Shown: positions 1-6,521 of the stretch, piece after piece
Numbering within the stretch: position 1 is the stretch's first letter
How the letters are laid out: each line of letters opens with the position of its first letter
Assembly (NCBI GenBank): GCA_023453335.1
Contig: JAEXTU010000268.1
Coordinates: 1-10,760, forward strand
Origin: Pseudomonadota bacterium
Lineage (GTDB): Bacteria; Desulfobacterota; Desulfovibrionia; Desulfovibrionales; Desulfovibrionaceae
DNA: 10,760 nt
Direction of reading: 5' to 3'
Notes under the pieces: model-generated
Database searches by the model: none
What the model saw: only the letters and a program-made list of their open reading frames with translations
Told to the model about the DNA's origin: nothing
Made by a program: the position numbers and the translations under genes

Positions 1-111
1 GACCTGGCCTGCGCCGACCTGGTGCTCTCCCTGGAGAAGGGGAGGGTGGGGTCCTTCGGTCCGGCCGCGGAGTGCGCCCTGCCCGGGGCGGCCAACGGGG
101 GCGCGGCGTGA
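1..111 (+). CDS. ccmA: CcmA, heme exporter ATP-binding subunit, C-terminal end only
   Basis: Only the last 36 codons are in the window, read in frame 1 to a TGA at 109-111. The residues visible (DLACADLVLSLEKGRVGSFG, then an Ala/Gly-rich tail) look like the end of an ABC ATPase, where a strand of the form 'D-x-V-x-x-L-x-x-G-R' follows the H-loop. The Walker A, signature and Walker B motifs would lie upstream and cannot be checked. The name comes mostly from context: the stop overlaps a GTG start of ccmB in a GTGA arrangement (108-111), and ccmC follows. CcmA is known to power the CcmABCD complex, which releases holo-CcmE loaded with heme. An ABC ATPase end is fairly sure; the ccmA name is an inference from neighbours. 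Confidence 0.75.
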   Translation, partial: DLACADLVLSLEKGRVGSFGPAAECALPGAANGGAA

Positions 112-788
112 TCCGGGCCACCCTGGCCATCGCCCGCAAGGACCTGCGCCTGGTCCTGGCCGGCGGCGTCGGGCTGGCCCAGCCCGTGCTGCTTGGCCTG
201 CTCCTGGTCTTCGTGTTCAGCCTGGCCCGGCCGGCCGGCGAGCTGGTGCCGCCCCAGGCCGCGGCCGGGGTGTTCTGGCTGGCCAGCCTCTTCGCCATGG
301 TGCTCATCTTCAACACCCTGTACGCGCTGGAGGAGGCCCACGGCGCGCGCACCGGCCTGCTGCTGGCCCCCATCGCCCCCCAGGCGGTGTGGCTGGGCAA
401 GGGCCTGGCCGGGGGGCTCCTGCTCCTGGCCGCCCAGGCGGTGTTCCTGCCCGCGGCCGCGGTGTTCCTGGGCCAGGATTTCCACGGGGGGGCCGGCCTG
501 GCGCTGCTGGCGCTGCTGGCCGGGGACCTGGGGGTGTGCGTGCTGGGCTCCCTGCTGGGCGCCCTGGCCCAGGGCCAGGCCGCCCGGGAGTCCCTGCTCA
601 CGGTGGTGCTCTTCCCGCTCCTGGTGCCCCTGCTCCTGGCCGGGGTCCGGCTGGGCGGGCTCTGGTTCGAGGGGACCCTGGACTGGGAGGCCGCGGCCTC
701 CTGGCTGGGCCTGGCCGGGGCCTTCGATGCGGTCTTCGCGGCCGCGGCCTTGATTCTCTTCCCGTATGTGTATAGCGGGGAGGACTAA
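108..788 (+). CDS. ccmB: CcmB, heme exporter membrane subunit
   Basis: 226 residues, close to the usual CcmB length of about 220. I chose the GTG at 108 because it overlaps the ccmA stop as GTGA and puts the family-like N-terminus (IRATLAIARKDLRL) at residue 2; an ATG 36 bases upstream would add a Gly/Arg-rich extension inside ccmA. About six hydrophobic segments are visible, near residues 23-42, 54-74, 97-118, 129-153, 163-182 and 200-220. The stretch RESLLTVVLFPLLVPLLLAG (160-179) matches the conserved Leu/Pro-rich segment of CcmB. In system I cytochrome c biogenesis CcmB is the permease-like partner of CcmA in the inner membrane, working with CcmC and CcmD to free heme-loaded CcmE. It is probably translationally coupled to ccmA. 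The last codons (TTG ATT ... TAT GTG TAT) are more AT-rich than the rest of the gene. Confidence 0.9.
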   Translation: MIRATLAIARKDLRLVLAGGVGLAQPVLLGLLLVFVFSLARPAGELVPPQAAAGVFWLASLFAMVLIFNTLYALEEAHGARTGLLLAPIAPQAVWLGKGLAGGLLLLAAQAVFLPAAAVFLGQDFHGGAGLALLALLAGDLGVCVLGSLLGALAQGQAARESLLTVVLFPLLVPLLLAGVRLGGLWFEGTLDWEAAASWLGLAGAFDAVFAAAALILFPYVYSGED

Positions 789-791
789 GCT

Positions 792-1496
792 ATGGGTGGT
801 CGCATGAACGAAATCAAGCCCGCTGCGGGCTGGATCGCGCCGATGGCGGTGGGGGCCGGGCTGTCCCTGGCCGCGGCGCAGTGGTTCATCTTCGTGTATG
901 CCCCGGTGGAAGCCAGCATGGGCGTGGTGCAGAAGATCTTCTACCCGCACCTGGGCCTGGCCTGGTGGGGCATGTTCTCCTTCTTCGCCGTGTTCGTGGC
1001 CGGGGCCATGTACCTGTGGAAGCGCGAGGCGCGCTTCGACCGGCTGGCCGGGGCCGCGGCCGAGGTGGGGGTGCTCTTCGCCTCCCTGGCCCTCATCTGC
1101 GGCTCGCTGTGGGCGCGGCCCATCTGGAACGTGTGGTGGACCTGGGACCCGCGCCTGACCACCACGCTCATCATGTGCTTCATCTATGCGGCCTACCTCA
1201 TCCTGCGCTCCTCGGGCCTGGGCCGGGAGCGCCGCGCCCTGGTCTGCGCGGTGGTGGGCGTGGCCGCCTTCCTGGACGTGCCCCTGGTCTTCATCTCCGC
1301 CCGCATGTGGCGCAGCATCCACCCCGCGGTGTTCAAGCGGGAGGGCGCAGGTTTGGAGCCGGAGATGCTGGCCGCGCTGTTCGTGACCCTCTTCGCCTTC
1401 GGCCTGCTCTGGCTCTGCCTGGTGGCCCTGCGCGCCCGGCAGATCGCCGCGGCCGAGCGGGCCTCGGCCCTGGCCGCCGGGCGCATCGGCATCTGA
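792..1496 (+). CDS. ccmC: CcmC, heme-handling membrane protein for cytochrome c maturation
   Basis: 234 residues with about six membrane segments. The family hallmark is present: a tryptophan-rich periplasmic motif WNVWWTWDPRLT at 112-123, flanked by two histidines expected to be the axial heme ligands, His53 (in FYPHLGLAW) and His177 (in RSIHPAVF). CcmC is known to bind heme at the outer face of the inner membrane and to attach it covalently to the chaperone CcmE. Start: ATG 792 has a strong ribosome site, GGGGAGGA at 777-784, seven bases upstream; a second in-frame ATG at 804 lacks one. Three bases separate it from the ccmB stop, so the two are almost certainly co-translated. The C-terminus (about 215-234) is a short Ala/Arg-rich cytoplasmic tail. 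The identification is secure from the motif alone. Confidence 0.95.
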   Translation: MGGRMNEIKPAAGWIAPMAVGAGLSLAAAQWFIFVYAPVEASMGVVQKIFYPHLGLAWWGMFSFFAVFVAGAMYLWKREARFDRLAGAAAEVGVLFASLALICGSLWARPIWNVWWTWDPRLTTTLIMCFIYAAYLILRSSGLGRERRALVCAVVGVAAFLDVPLVFISARMWRSIHPAVFKREGAGLEPEMLAALFVTLFAFGLLWLCLVALRARQIAAAERASALAAGRIGI

Positions 1497-1519
1497 GGGG
1501 CGAAGCCGGAGCAGTATTT

Positions 1520-1545
1520 TGCGAAACATCCGAGGATGTTTTGCG
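1520..1545 (+). promoter_or_regulatory. Strong hairpin in the ccmC-ccmD gap
   Basis: GCGAAACATCC (1521-1531) pairs with GGATGTTTTGC (1534-1544): 11 potential pairs with a single G-T wobble, giving a CGAG tetraloop when the innermost C-G pair is left open. A further T-G wobble is possible at 1520/1545. There is no T-run after it, so it does not look like an intrinsic terminator. It ends 12 bases before the ccmD ribosome site (AAGGAG, 1557-1562). It could be an mRNA processing or stability element within the ccm transcript, or a copy of a dispersed palindromic repeat. The stem is AT-richer than the flanking genes. Confidence 0.6.
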
Positions 1546-1571
1546 CATCGGACTGTAAGGAGCTGATTGAT

Positions 1572-1712
1572 ATGGACAACACCGGATACCTCCTGGCCGC
1601 CAACGTGGTCATCTGGCTGGGCATCTGCGGTTACCTGCTCTTCCTGGCCGGCCGCCAGAGGCAGATCGAGCTGCGCCTGCGGCGCATGGAGGCCCTGGAT
1701 GGCCGCGATTAA
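1572..1712 (+). CDS. ccmD: CcmD-like small membrane protein
   Basis: A 46-residue protein starting MDNTGYLLAANVVIWLGICG, with one membrane segment (about 6-26) followed by a basic/acidic helix (RQRQIELRLRRMEAL, 28-42). This is the topology of CcmD: a single span with a charged cytoplasmic tail that stabilises CcmA, CcmB and CcmC and helps release holo-CcmE. Start: ATG 1572 has AAGGAG at 1557-1562, nine bases upstream. It lies directly after ccmC, where ccmD is expected. Its end overlaps the next gene by 14 bases (1699-1712), which indicates translational coupling. It is shorter than the roughly 60-70 residues of enterobacterial CcmD, and CcmD sequences are poorly conserved, so the call rests on position, topology and size. 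Its frame differs from that of the TPR gene, and it is short enough to be missed by length-filtered gene callers. Confidence 0.8.
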   Translation: MDNTGYLLAANVVIWLGICGYLLFLAGRQRQIELRLRRMEALDGRD

Positions 1713-2340
1713 GCCCGGTCCCCTGGGCAACAAGCCCCTGCTCCTGGTGCTGGGCGCGGGCCTGGTGCTCATGCTGGCGGCCTCGGCCGCCTGGCGGCTC
1801 ACCCACCCCTCCCTGACCATCCCCAACGAGCGGGCGGCCAAGGCGCACGGCGACTCGGAAGCCCCGGCCGGCATGCCCGGCGGCATGGGGGGCATGGGCG
1901 ACATGGGCCAGCTCATGAACCGCGCCGCGGCCAACCCCCGCGACGTGGAGGCCCTGGCCGGCATCGCCGAGCGGCTGCTCATGATGAACGCCCCGGACAA
2001 GGCCATGGTCTTCGTGGACCGGGCCCTGGCCGAGCGGCCCGCGGACGCCCACCTGCTGGACATGAAGGCCGTGGCCCTGGCCGGCATGGGCCGCGAGGCC
2101 GAGGCCGAGGACTACCTGAAGATGGCCCTGGCCAAGGAGCCGGACAACCCCCAGGTCGGCTTCCACCTAGGCATGCTGCTCAAGTACTACCTGAACCGGC
2201 AGGAGGAGGCCGCAGCCCAGTTCCGCCGGGTGCGCGACCTGGCCTCCGCGCCCCAGGAACTGCGCGACCAGGCGAGCGAGGAGCTCGCCACCCCCGCGCC
2301 CCCGGCCGAGCCCGCCAAGCCCGCCCCGGCAAAACCCTGA
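1699..2340 (+). CDS. Membrane-anchored TPR protein of the ccm cluster (CcmI/CycH-like role)
   Basis: 213 residues. N-terminal membrane anchor at about 13-32 (KPLLLVLGAGLVLMLAASAA), a short periplasmic linker rich in Met and Gly (57-73, containing GMPGGMGGMGDMG), then about three TPR-like helix pairs at roughly 83-116, 117-150 and 151-184, and an Ala/Pro/Lys-rich tail (198-213). TPR signature features are visible: the A-x-x-x-x-x-x-AL-x-x-x-P pattern ending at ERPAD and at KEPDN. Start: ATG 1699 has GGAGG at 1688-1692, six bases upstream, inside ccmD; the frame is open further upstream but that part is only the ccmD/spacer shadow. TPR proteins in ccm clusters (CcmI, CycH, NrfG) are known to bind apocytochrome c tails and present them for heme ligation. 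A similar job is likely, but orthology to CcmI cannot be shown from this sequence. No CXXCH or thioredoxin motif is present. Confidence 0.85.
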   Translation: MAAIKPGPLGNKPLLLVLGAGLVLMLAASAAWRLTHPSLTIPNERAAKAHGDSEAPAGMPGGMGGMGDMGQLMNRAAANPRDVEALAGIAERLLMMNAPDKAMVFVDRALAERPADAHLLDMKAVALAGMGREAEAEDYLKMALAKEPDNPQVGFHLGMLLKYYLNRQEEAAAQFRRVRDLASAPQELRDQASEELATPAPPAEPAKPAPAKP

Positions 2341-2540
2341 GGCGTTGCCGGGATTGACCCGGGCGAGTTGGCCCGCCCACCCTCGCCAATTTGACACCCG
2401 GGGGGCTTCGTGGCATGTGACGCCTTTGCGGCAAATGCCCTGCATCAGCCTTCAAAAATGTTTGCACAGCGGCCGGTTGGCCGCATCCAGAGCGAATTGG
2501 GATTTTGCCTACATCACCTGAAAACTGTGGAGGAAGGACC
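2341..2540 (+). promoter_or_regulatory. ccm-liv intergenic region, probable livK promoter and leader
   Basis: 200 bases with no convincing coding frame. Near the ccm end are weak GC-rich inverted repeats (CCGGG/CCCGG at 2348-2352/2358-2362; GGCGAG/CTCGCC at 2362-2367/2382-2387, followed by AATTTG) that might act as a poor terminator. An exact TTGACA occurs at 2391-2396, but the bases 15-18 downstream are a poor -10, so a sigma-70 promoter is only possible. An 11-base palindrome TTTGC-G-GCAAA (2425-2435) is nested in GGCAT/ATGCC (2412-2416/2435-2439) and is operator-like. A perfect stem GCGGCC-GGTT-GGCCGC lies at 2469-2484. I tested for a sigma-54 site (TGGCAT...TTGC, 2411-2429) and the spacing is five bases too long. 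The livK ribosome site is GGAGGAAGG at 2529-2537. Confidence 0.45.
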
Positions 2541-3683
2541 ATGAAATCCGGTTGGTGCAAGATCGCGCTCGCCACCATGCTTTTCTGCCTGCTGGCCTCG
2601 CCGGCCCTGGCCGCTGACCCGGCCATCGCCATCGCCGCTCCCCTGACCGGCCCTGCCGCGGCCTACGGCGACAACGTCAAGGCCGGCGTGGACATGAAGG
2701 TCGCCGAGGTGAACGCCAAGGGCGGCAAGAAGTTCAAGGTCGAGTACTTCGACGAGCTGTGCGATCCCAAGGAAGCCGCCACCGTGGCTCCCAAGATCGT
2801 GCGCGACAAGAACATCATCGGCATCGTGGGCCACGTGTGCTCCTCCGCCCACCTGGCCGCCCTGCCCACCTACGTGCGCAGCGGCGTGGCCGCCATCTCC
2901 GCTACCGCCACCAACGTGGCCATCTCCGCCCAGAACAAGGACAAGGCCGGCAAGGCCTGGTCCTTCCGCGACGTGTACCGTGACGACTTCCAGGGCAAGT
3001 TCCTGGCCCGCTACGCCAAGGAGGCCCTGGGCCTGGCCAAGGTGGCGGTGTTCTACGAGAACAACGACTACGGCATCGGCCTGAAGGACGCCTTCGTGGG
3101 CGAGGCCAAGAAGATCGGCCTGGAGGTCGTGGGCGAAGAGGCCTACGTGAAGGGCGCCGCCGACTTCACCCCGCAGCTGACCAAGCTGAAGGCCGCCGGC
3201 CCCCAGGGCATCTTCCTGTCCGGCTACTATCCGGAAGGCGCGCTCATCGCCACCCAGGCCAAGAAGGTCGGCCTGGACGTGGTGAAGTTCGGCGCGGACG
3301 GCTTTGACAACGCCGACTACATCAAGCTCGCTGGCGACGCCGCCGAGAACACCTACCTGTCCACCCCCTTCATCGCCTCCGAGGCCGGCCCCGAGGCCAA
3401 GGCCTTCGTGGACGCCTTCAAGGCCAAGTACAACCGCGACGTGGACTACATGAGCGCCAACGCCTACGACGCCGCCGGCATCCTCATCGAGGCCGTGAAC
3501 AAGGTCGGCGCCGACCGCGCCAAGGTCCGCGACTTCCTGGCCGCCATGAACACCCCGGAGAAGGGCTACAAGGGCATCACCGGCGTGACCTACTTCGACG
3601 AGCACGGCGACGCCCAGAAGCCCGCCTTCGTGAAGATGGTGCAGAGCGGAGCCTTTGTCACCGCGCCCAAGCAGCTGAAGTAG
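2541..3683 (+). CDS. livK: LivK/LivJ-type periplasmic branched-chain amino acid binding protein
   Basis: 380 residues. A signal peptide is clear: a Lys near the start, a hydrophobic core about 8-20, and a likely signal peptidase I site after SPALA (residue 24). No lipobox is seen. The mature part is a type I periplasmic binding protein (Leu-binding, Peripla_BP_6). Hallmarks are the cysteine pair Cys74 (ELCDPKEA) and Cys100 (GHVCSSAH), which forms a disulfide in LivJ, and the ligand-site segments CSS (100-102), SATAT (120-124), GYYPEG (228-233) and GADGFDN (251-257). It delivers Leu/Ile/Val, or a related ligand, to LivHMGF. Start: ATG 2541 with GGAGG seven bases upstream. Glycine is coded GGC throughout except one GGT and one GGA, with no GGG, unlike the GGG-rich ccm genes; this fits high expression. 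The exact ligand cannot be read from sequence. Confidence 0.93.
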   Translation: MKSGWCKIALATMLFCLLASPALAADPAIAIAAPLTGPAAAYGDNVKAGVDMKVAEVNAKGGKKFKVEYFDELCDPKEAATVAPKIVRDKNIIGIVGHVCSSAHLAALPTYVRSGVAAISATATNVAISAQNKDKAGKAWSFRDVYRDDFQGKFLARYAKEALGLAKVAVFYENNDYGIGLKDAFVGEAKKIGLEVVGEEAYVKGAADFTPQLTKLKAAGPQGIFLSGYYPEGALIATQAKKVGLDVVKFGADGFDNADYIKLAGDAAENTYLSTPFIASEAGPEAKAFVDAFKAKYNRDVDYMSANAYDAAGILIEAVNKVGADRAKVRDFLAAMNTPEKGYKGITGVTYFDEHGDAQKPAFVKMVQSGAFVTAPKQLK

Positions 3684-3706
3684 CCGGGCACGGCGAAGAG
3701 CCAAGA

Positions 3707-3742
3707 AAACAGGCTGGACGAACGCTCCAGCCTGTTTCATTT
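3707..3742 (+). terminator. Intrinsic terminator or attenuator after livK
   Basis: AAACAGGCTGGA (3707-3718) and TCCAGCCTGTTT (3726-3737) form a perfect 12-base-pair stem with a seven-base loop (CGAACGC), followed by CATTT, so the 3' side reads TTTCATTT. It begins 24 bases after the livK stop. Because livHMGF follow on the same strand with no obvious new promoter, partial termination here would give excess binding protein over membrane components, a known pattern for ABC importers. The interrupted T-tract suggests incomplete termination; that degree is an inference. Confidence 0.8.
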
Positions 3743-3752
3743 GGAGAAACAC

Positions 3753-3780
3753 GGGGCCCGGCCTTGCCGGGCCGGGCCCC
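3753..3780 (+). promoter_or_regulatory. Second, all-GC hairpin upstream of livH
   Basis: GGGGCCCGGCC (3753-3763) pairs perfectly with GGCCGGGCCCC (3770-3780), 11 G-C pairs with a six-base loop TTGCCG. It lies 15 bases after the first hairpin and 20 bases before the livH start codon. No T-run follows, so it is not a standard terminator. It could block 3'-to-5' exonucleases and so stabilise livK mRNA, stop the upstream terminator from being read through, or restrict access to the livH ribosome site (GGAG, 3789-3792). Confidence 0.7.
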
Positions 3781-3800
3781 ATCCTCGCGGAGATACTGCG

Positions 3801-4688
3801 TTGTTCGTACAGCAACTGGTCAACGGCCTGACCCTGGGGGTCATCTACGCCCTCATCGCCGTGGGCTACACCATGGTCTACGGGGTCATCGAGCTCATCA
3901 ACTTCGCCCACGGCGAGGTCTACATGCTCGGGGCCTTCTTCTGCGTGACCTTCATCACCGCGCTGGGCATGCCCTTCTACCTGGCCATGGTGGCGGCCAT
4001 GCTCTGTTGCGCGCTGCTGGGCATCCTCCTGGACGTGGTGGCCTACCGGCCCCTGCGCAACGCCCCGCGCCTGGCCGCGCTCATCACCGCCATCGGCATG
4101 TCCATCTTCCTGCAGAACCTGGCCATGATCGTCTGGGGCAGCCGGGCGAAACCCTTCGTGCAAGAGGCGGAGCCCGCCTACCTGGCCCAGACCGCGCTGC
4201 ACTTCGGCGAGGTCTACCTCACCTGGCTGCAGGTCTTCATCTTCGCCGTGGCCCTGGCCATGATGCTCGGCCTCTACCTGGTCATCAACAAGACCAAGAT
4301 CGGGACGGCCATGCGCGCCCTGGCCCAGAACAAGACCGCGGCCGCGCTCATGGGCATCAACGTGAATTTCGTCATCTCCTTCACCTTCGCCCTGGGCTCG
4401 GCCATGGGCGCGGTGGCGGGGGTGCTGGTGTCGGTCTACTACAACACCCTGTACCCCACCATGGGCTACACCGCGGGGGTCAAGGCCTTCGCCTCCGCGG
4501 TGCTGGGCGGCATCGGCTCGGTGCCCGGGGCCATGCTGGGCGGGGTGGTTCTGGGCGTGGCCGAGGCTCTGGGCGCGGGCTACGTCTCCTCCCTGTACCG
4601 GGACGGCGTGGCCTACGCGGTGCTCATCGCGGTCATCGTGTTCAGGCCCTCGGGCATCGTGGGCCGGGCCGTGGTGGACAAGGCCTAG
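3801..4688 (+). CDS. livH: LivH, branched-chain amino acid ABC permease
   Basis: 295 residues, near the usual 290-308, with about eight hydrophobic segments. Family motifs are clear: GYTMVYGVIELINFAHGE (22-39), YRPLRNAPRLAALITAIG (82-99), the cytoplasmic coupling loop IGTAMRALAQNKTAAALMGI (167-186), GGIGSVPGAMLGG (236-248) and FRPSGIVG (281-288). LivH pairs with LivM to form the inner-membrane channel. Start: I chose TTG 3801, with GGAG (3789-3792) eight bases upstream, because it gives the normal family N-terminus (FVQQLVNGLTLG). The frame stays open back to a TTG at 3741, but that start lies against the terminator hairpin, has no ribosome site and adds a Pro/Arg-rich extension foreign to the family. 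The weak start codon behind two hairpins suggests lower expression than livK. Confidence 0.93.
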   Translation: MFVQQLVNGLTLGVIYALIAVGYTMVYGVIELINFAHGEVYMLGAFFCVTFITALGMPFYLAMVAAMLCCALLGILLDVVAYRPLRNAPRLAALITAIGMSIFLQNLAMIVWGSRAKPFVQEAEPAYLAQTALHFGEVYLTWLQVFIFAVALAMMLGLYLVINKTKIGTAMRALAQNKTAAALMGINVNFVISFTFALGSAMGAVAGVLVSVYYNTLYPTMGYTAGVKAFASAVLGGIGSVPGAMLGGVVLGVAEALGAGYVSSLYRDGVAYAVLIAVIVFRPSGIVGRAVVDKA

Positions 4689-4698
4689 GGGGACGCAG

Positions 4699-5760
4699 AT
4701 GAAAGCCACGCTCAAACCCCTGGCCTGGGTCCTGGCCGCCGCCGGCCTCGTCTACCCCATGCTGCCGTTCGCCAACGACTATTTCCTGCACGTGGTCACC
4801 CTGGTCATGGTCTACATGGTCCTGTCCATGGGCCTGAACATCCTGCCCGGGTTCTGCGGGCTCCTGGACCTGGGCTACGTGGGCTTCTACGGCATCGGGG
4901 CCTACACCTCGGGCCTGCTCACCATCCACTACGGCCTGCCCTTCTGGGTCATCGTGCCTCTGGCCTGCGTCAACGGCGCGCTGTGGGGCGTGCTCCTGGG
5001 CGTGCCCACCCTGCGCCTGGTGGGCGACTACTTCGCCATCGTGACCTTCGGGTTCGCGGAGCTGGTGGTGCTCTTCCTGACCAACGAGATCTGGCTCACC
5101 CGCGGCCCCCTGGGCCTGCCCGGCATCGACCCGGTGAGCTTCGACCTGACCTGGCTGAACCCCGACTGGTCCTACGAGTTGGTGGGCGAGGTGCCCTATT
5201 TCTACCTGGCAGTGCTCATGGTGCTCTTCGTGTGGGCTGTCATGCGCCGCATGGAGGACTCCCGCCTGGGTCGGGCCTGGTTCGCCATCCGCGAGGACAC
5301 CCTGGCCGCGGCCTCCTGCGGGGTGAACATCCTGGCCTACAAGGTGGTGGCCTTCGCCATTTCCGCGGGCATCGGGGCCCTGGCCGGGGCCTTCTACGCC
5401 CGCTGGACCCTGTTCCTGTCCCCGGACATGTTCAAGTTCTGGGAGTCGTTCCTGATCCTGTGCATGGTGGTGCTGGGCGGCCTGGGCAACATCGCCGGGG
5501 CCCTGGTGGGAGCTGTGGTGCTCATCGTGCTCGGCGAGGGCCTGCGCGAGATCCTGCCCATCCTGGGCCTGGCCCCGGAGACCCGCTTCCTGGCCTACGG
5601 CCTGATCATGGTCCTCATCATGCGCTTCAAGCCGGCCGGCTTCTTCCCGGCCATCGCCACCGCCTCGGCCAAGAATCCCCTCATCAAGGACCTGAAGAAG
5701 CGCCTGGAGGGAGCCGCCGCTGCCGAGGCAACTGGAGAGAAGAGTGGAACCGCTGCTTAA
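4699..5760 (+). CDS. livM: LivM, branched-chain amino acid ABC permease
   Basis: 353 residues, the second channel subunit of the importer. Motifs typical of the LivM branch: LPGFCGLLDLGYVGFYGIGA (49-68), the coupling segment GRAWFAIREDTLAAASCGVN (191-210), GGLGNIAGALVGA (260-272) and RFKPAGFFP (309-317). Eight to ten hydrophobic segments span residues 8-310; a hydrophilic tail of about 40 residues, rich in Lys, Ala and Glu, follows. It lacks the extra N-terminal spans of the long enterobacterial LivM (425 residues), which is common outside that group. Start: ATG 4699 with an AGGGGGA ribosome site (4687-4693), ten bases after the livH stop. Its last 17 bases overlap livG, so the two are probably co-translated. 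Confidence 0.93.
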   Translation: MKATLKPLAWVLAAAGLVYPMLPFANDYFLHVVTLVMVYMVLSMGLNILPGFCGLLDLGYVGFYGIGAYTSGLLTIHYGLPFWVIVPLACVNGALWGVLLGVPTLRLVGDYFAIVTFGFAELVVLFLTNEIWLTRGPLGLPGIDPVSFDLTWLNPDWSYELVGEVPYFYLAVLMVLFVWAVMRRMEDSRLGRAWFAIREDTLAAASCGVNILAYKVVAFAISAGIGALAGAFYARWTLFLSPDMFKFWESFLILCMVVLGGLGNIAGALVGAVVLIVLGEGLREILPILGLAPETRFLAYGLIMVLIMRFKPAGFFPAIATASAKNPLIKDLKKRLEGAAAAEATGEKSGTAA

Positions 5761-6521
5761 GGTCGACGGCGTCAGCAAGCGCTTCGGCGGGCTCATGGCC
5801 CTGGCCGACGTGAGCTTCGAGGTCCGCCCCGGCGAGATCCTGGGGCTGATCGGTCCCAACGGCGCGGGCAAGACCACCATGTTCAACTGCATCGCCGGGG
5901 TGTACAAGCCCACCTCGGGCGACATCACCTTCGCGGGCCAAAGCGGCGTGGTGCGCACCAACGGGCTCAAGCCCGAGAAGATGACCGAACTGGGCATCGC
6001 CCGCACCTTCCAGAACATCCGCCTGTTCGGCGCGCTCTCGGTGCTCGACAACGTGCGGGTGGCCCGCCACTGCCGCACCTCGGCCAACTTCTTCGGCGCG
6101 GTGCTGCGCACCAGGGGCCAGCGCGCGGAGGAGAAGGCCATCATTGAGGAGTCCATGCGCTGGCTCGACTTCGTGGGCCTGGGCAAGCACGCCCTGGACG
6201 GGGCCACCTCCCTGGCCTACGGCAACCAGCGCCGCCTGGAGATCGCCCGGGCCCTGGCCACCGGTCCCAAGCTCATCATGCTCGACGAGCCCGCCGCGGG
6301 CATGAACCCCCGCGAAACCCGCCGCCTGGTGGACCTCATCCACGCCATCCTGGACGCCGGCATCACCGTGGTGCTCATCGAGCACGACATGAAGCTGGTC
6401 ATGCACATCTGCCAGCGCCTGGTGGTCCTGGACCACGGCATCCTCATCGCCGAGGGCAGGCCCGAGGAGGTCCGCGCCAACCCGCAGGTCATCGAGGCCT
6501 ACCTCGGCCGGGGGGCGGCCC

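Noticed and set aside
750..776. TTGATT and TATAGC at the end of ccmB as a promoter for ccmC
   Set aside because: The spacer is only 15 bases, and transcription would start inside or after the ccmC ribosome site. The ccmB-ccmC gap of three bases fits co-transcription better.
2411..2429. A sigma-54 promoter upstream of livK (TGGCAT ... TTGC)
   Set aside because: The invariant GG and GC are five bases further apart than the strict sigma-54 spacing allows.
3741..3800. A 20-residue N-terminal extension of LivH
   Set aside because: The upstream TTG has no ribosome site, falls at the terminator hairpin, and encodes Pro/Arg-rich sequence foreign to the family.
2514..4715. A 733-codon antisense open frame opposite livK and livH
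   Set aside because: It is codon-aligned with livK and livH; the same avoidance of TTA, CTA and TCA explains it. It also crosses both hairpins and shows no domain.
4642..6207. A 521-codon antisense open frame opposite livM and part of livG
   Set aside because: It is codon-aligned with livM and is a GC-codon shadow without family motifs or a ribosome site.
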